24,400 bases of DNA, from positions 1 to 24,400 of IMG/VR virus record IMGVR_UViG_3300010296_000082; one strand, given 5' to 3'. Positions within the stretch are counted from its first letter, which is position 1; the number at the start of each line of letters is the position of its first letter. This DNA is from a virus. The notes under the pieces were generated by a model. It was not told the origin of the DNA. It made no database searches and was given only the letters and a program-made list of their open reading frames with translations. Below are positions 21,593 through 24,400 of the stretch, in pieces. The translations under genes were made by a program, and so were the position numbers.

Positions 21593-22088
21593 TTTCTTCT
21601 GTAGAAAAAGGTTTTACATTCCAACCTTCTAATCTATCTCCTAATTCTTCGTACCAAATCATATCATTACCTTCATCATCAGTATCATAAGGGTAATATA
21701 AGCTTTTAAATACTAATTCTAACATTTGAAAGTAAATAGCAACAAGCTGGTCTTGATGCCATAAATGTAGAGGCTCCCAAGGATGCTCAAGTAATTTATA
21801 TACTGTAACTAGTGCGTCCCAAGAAGGATTTTCTTCTCGTATTGCATGGGCTACTCTTAATCTTTGTGAGCCTGCAATACACCAATAATTATTCATACAA
21901 AGAAAAGGGTTTTTAAACCCTTCTCTTTCTACACTTGCAAGAAGTGGTGTATTTACAGGAACTCTGTTTGTAAGCTCTAACTGATTGATTTCTTTATTTA
22001 ATAGTTCACTAGCTGTCATGTTTTCAACAGTAAATTTAGGAAACCATATGCTGCGAGCTTCTCTTGGGTCGATTCTATCGTGTGCCAT
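21576..22088 (-). CDS. ParB/sulfiredoxin-fold protein
   Basis: This is a 170-residue protein. Residues 45-82 fit a ParB/Srx-like nuclease-fold core: PVNTPLLASVEREGFKNPF, then YWCIAGSQRLRVAHAI. GSQRLRVA occupies the place of the GxRR phosphate-binding motif, usable for nucleotide binding. No helix-turn-helix of plasmid ParB is seen; the C-terminal half is aromatic and acidic (HLWHQDQLVAIYFQMLELVF, then an Asp/Glu-rich tail), so centromere binding is unlikely. Phage members of this fold include nucleases, methyltransferase partners and CTP-dependent switches. Its ATG overlaps the stop of the 39-codon gene (TAATG), and it lies between helicase and primase. Confidence 0.75.
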   Translation of the reverse strand: MAHDRIDPREARSIWFPKFTVENMTASELLNKEINQLELTNRVPVNTPLLASVEREGFKNPFLCMNNYWCIAGSQRLRVAHAIREENPSWDALVTVYKLLEHPWEPLHLWHQDQLVAIYFQMLELVFKSLYYPYDTDDEGNDMIWYEELGDRLEGWNVKPFSTEENDTED

Positions 22089-22207
22089 TATCTAATCCAG
22101 CACTTGTAATGAATCTTTCTGTCTGTTTCTGGGTCTTGTTCTTGACACCATCTACATTCATCAATATTTCCCTGCTCTTTTTCTTTTTTAAGTTCATTGA
22201 ATTTCAT
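22088..22207 (-). CDS. Tiny Cys-rich protein (39 aa), possible zinc-binding
   Basis: A 39-codon frame runs from the ATG at 22207 to a TAA that overlaps the ParB-like gene's ATG (TAATG). The product starts MKFNELKKEKEQGNID and then has ECRWCQ ... RKIHYKCW. This gives a CxxC pair followed by His and Cys about 16 residues later, compatible with a small zinc knuckle. It overlaps the 52-residue gene by 14 bases. Both neighbours are linked by overlaps, and no other use of this gap is visible. That supports translation, though short length limits confidence. Confidence 0.6.
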   Translation of the reverse strand: MKFNELKKEKEQGNIDECRWCQEQDPETDRKIHYKCWIR

Positions 22208-22352
22208 CTTCTACTCCCATAGCTTGTGCACATATTTGTTCGTAAATGGGTCTAAAATCATCTATCGTTAGAGGGGTAATCATATTCTCATTACATACTT
22301 TGAAATATGTTTTCCAAGCTGTTTCTAATTGTTTTTCTGTATACCATATCAT
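22194..22352 (-). CDS. Small protein (52 aa) after the helicase, unknown
   Basis: The ATG at 22352 overlaps the helicase stop (ATGA), and the frame closes at TGA 22194-22196 inside the next small gene. The product starts MIWYTEKQLETAWKTYFKV and continues with helical segments (TIDDFRPIYEQICAQAMGV). It is a compact, slightly acidic alpha-helical protein without a membrane span. Coupling to the helicase suggests a helicase-associated or loader-type accessory, but nothing diagnostic is visible. Confidence 0.6.
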   Translation of the reverse strand: MIWYTEKQLETAWKTYFKVCNENMITPLTIDDFRPIYEQICAQAMGVEDEIQ

Positions 22353-23701
22353 AAGTCGTCTACTGCCTCTCCAGTTTTCATTGACTTTTCTACTGCTTCT
22401 CTTTCTTTAGGACTAAGTGCAGAGTGCGGACCAATCTTCAAAGTTTCCCAATCAACTTCAGACGAGAAACTAGACATTACATTACTTCGCATTTTAACAC
22501 AATTAAATGTCATACATCTATCTTCTTGTTCCCATGTTTCTAATGAGTAAGCTGCATCGGCTGCATCTAATATTCCTTTTGCAAATCTTGCTTCCCCACT
22601 CGCATCAGTTTGGTAAGGCGCAAAGACTAATGTTTCATAGTCTTGAGCAAATATTTTCAATCGTTTACTAACTTCTATTTGCTCTGTCCAATCATACTGT
22701 CCCGAGCGACTTGGCACATTGTGTCGGCGGACTTGGTTGAGATAATCTACTACGATTATTCCAACATCGAGAGACTTCACTTTTTTATCAAGTTCAGACT
22801 GCATTCTCGATAAACTAAGTGCTGGGTCATAAACTACATCTATCTGCCTTTCTTCATCTAGTTTGAGTTTTGAGAGAGAAGTGTGAAATTTTTCAAAGTC
22901 TCTATCTCGTTCAAATTCATGGAGGGCTTGGTCGCTTTCTTGAAAACGACCTGCCCACCAACCTCCAACTAGATTCCATTCTTCACTAGAAAGATTTTTA
23001 CTGCGTAATCTCTTAAGAGGTACACCAGTTGAGATAGAACAAACTCTTTGAAGAATTTGTCTACTATCCATCTCAATAGTAAAGTAAATAGCAGAACGAC
23101 CTGAGTCATAAACTGTACTTGCTAAATTACAACAAGTCACAGACTTACCAGCACCTCGTCTGCCTCCCACAAGCACCAAGTCTTTGGGAGAGAATTGTAT
23201 TTGTGAATCATATTCACTATTTAATCCTAAAGGTAAATACCTAGAGAGTTCAGTATCATCTTCAAAAAGATTGATAGCCTGCATACTTTCTTCAGGTGGC
23301 TTAACATCTACTTTATCACTTACCTTTAGAACTATTTCTTGTAGTCCTTCTATACTTTCTTCTGCTGTTGCAATAGCTACTGTACTATCAACAAATTCAT
23401 CTAATTCGTTTAGTATTTCACTTTGGGTAAATTCATTCTTGAGATAATCTAATAACAGGTCAGCAGAAACATCTACTTCGACTAATTCCATAGCGACTAC
23501 TTTTTCTTGTAGACTTCTATCTCTTAATCCTGTTTTAAATTCTTCCAGACTAGGAAGTTCTTGATATGTGTCAATATGTTTGCTTAGGGCACGATAAATC
23601 CCTTGATACTCGCTCGGAAGATAAATATCTTTGAGCCCTGACCAAGTGTCAAAGTCGTTTTCAACAATAATTTGTTTTAGTAAAGCACTAGCAATATTCA
23701 C
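22349..23701 (-). CDS. Replicative DNA helicase (DnaB/gp41-type RecA-fold ATPase)
   Basis: This 450-residue protein is the likely fork helicase. An N-terminal helical domain of about 140 residues precedes the RecA-like motor. The Walker A is GRRGAGKS (180-187), preceded by SPKDLVLVGG, and the Walker B is GIIVVDYLNQV. The segments SAIYFTIEMDSRQILQRV and VFAPYQTDASGEARFAKGI match the DnaB-family motifs 1a-like region and the sensor/DNA-loop region. There is no primase domain; the primase is separate. The start is GTG at 23701, chosen because GGGAGAG lies 5-6 bases upstream. A perfect 12-bp hairpin lies just upstream of this ribosome site. Downstream it overlaps the 52-residue gene. Confidence 0.92.
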   Translation of the reverse strand: MNIASALLKQIIVENDFDTWSGLKDIYLPSEYQGIYRALSKHIDTYQELPSLEEFKTGLRDRSLQEKVVAMELVEVDVSADLLLDYLKNEFTQSEILNELDEFVDSTVAIATAEESIEGLQEIVLKVSDKVDVKPPEESMQAINLFEDDTELSRYLPLGLNSEYDSQIQFSPKDLVLVGGRRGAGKSVTCCNLASTVYDSGRSAIYFTIEMDSRQILQRVCSISTGVPLKRLRSKNLSSEEWNLVGGWWAGRFQESDQALHEFERDRDFEKFHTSLSKLKLDEERQIDVVYDPALSLSRMQSELDKKVKSLDVGIIVVDYLNQVRRHNVPSRSGQYDWTEQIEVSKRLKIFAQDYETLVFAPYQTDASGEARFAKGILDAADAAYSLETWEQEDRCMTFNCVKMRSNVMSSFSSEVDWETLKIGPHSALSPKEREAVEKSMKTGEAVDDL

Positions 23702-23717
23702 TTATCTCTCCCAAGAA

Positions 23718-23745
23718 TAAGTAAGGGAGCGAACTCCCTTACTTA
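23718..23745 (-). terminator. 12-bp hairpin between HTH-repeat gene and helicase (terminator or leader structure)
   Basis: The inverted repeat TAAGTAAGGGAG / CTCCCTTACTTA is perfect over 12 bp with a TTCG loop on the transcribed (minus) strand. It lies 11 bases after the stop of the HTH-repeat gene and ends 16 bases before the helicase GTG. Only a weak T-run (TTCTT) follows, so it is an imperfect terminator. It may instead be an attenuator, an mRNA stabiliser or a translation control element. Confidence 0.6.
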
Positions 23746-23756
23746 AACATTGCTAA

Positions 23757-24400
23757 TTAACCGATTTCTTTTTTAGCAGCTCCATTGTAATTAGCACATT
23801 GAAGACCTCTTCTGGTCAACATTGTTTTCACGCCTCTTACAGTCTTGCCAATTTCGTCAGCTATTTCTTCAACAGTCATACCTGCAATATCAAGGTCAGC
23901 CAAGACATCAGCTTTGCTAGAACCTTTAGTTTCTTTTTGCTTTGGTATTCCGTCAATGTCTCCACTTCTAAGTAAAGATAACGCTTTTCCTCTGATAGAA
24001 TTTACAGATTTGCCTAAAGCGTCTGCAATTTCTTCAACAAAGGAACCATCGTTAACCATAGAAACAAAAGTCTCTTCCTCTTCAGGAGTGTAAGTTCTTA
24101 CTGTTTCTTGCTTAGGAGCAGGTTTTACATGACCAGTAAGTTCCATAGATAGAATCTTACCTTGAATTGATTTTGCTGAAAATGCTCCGCCTTCAAAGTT
24201 AGAAGCAATTTCTGCATAAGTGTAACTTCCAGAATTGTCAGTTACAAAGTTTCTTAGAGTATCTTCTTGCTCTTGGCTAAAAGATTTACTCGCAGATGCT
24301 GAAGCTAATTCAACATCATATCCCATTTTTCTCAATTTAGAAGAAACACTTCTTGTAGAAGTTTCTAATTGCTCAGCTGCTTCAGCAACTGTAGCTTGAG
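23757..24400 (-). CDS. Multi-repeat HTH-like DNA-binding protein (5' partial)
   Basis: The frame stays open from the stop at 23757 to the right edge, so the start lies outside the window. At least four related HTH-like units are visible: VAEAAEQLETSTRSVSSKL at the edge; YAEIASNFEGGAFSAKSIQGKI; FVEEIADALGKSVNSIRGKA; and VEEIADEIGKTVRGVKTML. Each has the form xxEIAxxLGKSxxSVxxKxxxL, a Myb/SANT- or sigma-like three-helix unit, and units 2 and 3 are preceded by a helix of the type EEEETFVSMV. The visible protein is over 210 residues and ends in a basic tail. It is likely a sequence- or structure-specific DNA-binding protein acting at the start of the replication operon. Regulator, origin binder or nucleoid-like protein cannot be separated. 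Confidence 0.7.
   Translation of the reverse strand, partial: QATVAEAAEQLETSTRSVSSKLRKMGYDVELASASASKSFSQEQEDTLRNFVTDNSGSYTYAEIASNFEGGAFSAKSIQGKILSMELTGHVKPAPKQETVRTYTPEEEETFVSMVNDGSFVEEIADALGKSVNSIRGKALSLLRSGDIDGIPKQKETKGSSKADVLADLDIAGMTVEEIADEIGKTVRGVKTMLTRRGLQCANYNGAAKKEIG

Noticed and set aside
21901-21926. Near-palindrome AGAAAAGGGTTT/AAACCCTTCTCT
   Set aside because: It has one mismatch, lies inside the ParB-like coding sequence, and has no U-tract or regulatory context.
24333-24335. TTG at 24335 as the start of the HTH-repeat gene
   Set aside because: The frame remains open to the edge and encodes another HTH unit upstream.
1-24400. CRISPR arrays, tRNAs, integrase or insertion sequences
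   Set aside because: No regularly spaced repeats, cloverleaf-like sequence, recombinase motif or terminal inverted repeats were seen on either strand.

Overview
The window is a piece of an AT-rich tailed double-stranded DNA phage genome (Caudoviricetes), probably from a marine or other aquatic bacterium. It is packed almost without gaps. Many genes overlap by ATGA or TAATG junctions, and no stretch over 300 bases lacks a gene. I saw no integrase, repressor-operator region, tRNA or CRISPR array. The family A DNA polymerase has Phe at the position equivalent to E. coli Pol I Phe762, which in marine phages is associated with a virulent lifestyle. The host cannot be named from the sequence; a bacterium with ordinary sigma-70 promoters fits the one strong promoter found.

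Layout. Positions 1-6150 are transcribed rightward and hold the end of the virion/adhesion module: an S74-chaperoned fibre cut by the left edge, a fibre with a C1q-like tip, an 89-residue unknown, a second S74 fibre, a probable baseplate or tail component, a 346-residue unknown, a 30-residue basic peptide, and a ferritin-like diiron protein. The block ends at a bidirectional hairpin terminator (6149-6180), whose loop also holds the stop codon of the opposing gene.

Positions 6161-24400 are all transcribed leftward. In transcription order from the right edge they are: a protein of repeated HTH-like units (cut by the edge), a DnaB-like helicase, two tiny ORFs, a ParB/sulfiredoxin-fold protein, an acidic unknown, a DnaG-type primase, family A DNA polymerase with a degenerate uracil-glycosylase-like N-terminus, a cytochrome c cassette with small membrane proteins, a 2-oxoglutarate/Fe(II) oxygenase, a UvsW-like SF2 helicase, a strong consensus promoter, a conserved-looking phage protein starting MILYNW, an ssDNA-binding protein, a peroxiredoxin, SbcD/gp47 and SbcC/gp46 homologues, a Holliday-junction-resolvase-like nuclease, a 5'-3' flap exonuclease, class I ribonucleotide reductase NrdA and NrdB, and an 80-residue protein.

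Together the leftward genes form a fairly complete replication, recombination and nucleotide-supply set. Interleaved in it is an unusual group of redox and metal proteins: a membrane-targeted c-type cytochrome, a 2-Cys peroxiredoxin, a 2OG/Fe oxygenase, a diiron ferritin-like protein, and the diiron RNR. The cytochrome cassette (16433-17877), translationally coupled between DNA polymerase and the oxygenase, is the most distinctive part of the window and may represent a phage-encoded respiratory or redox modification of the host envelope.
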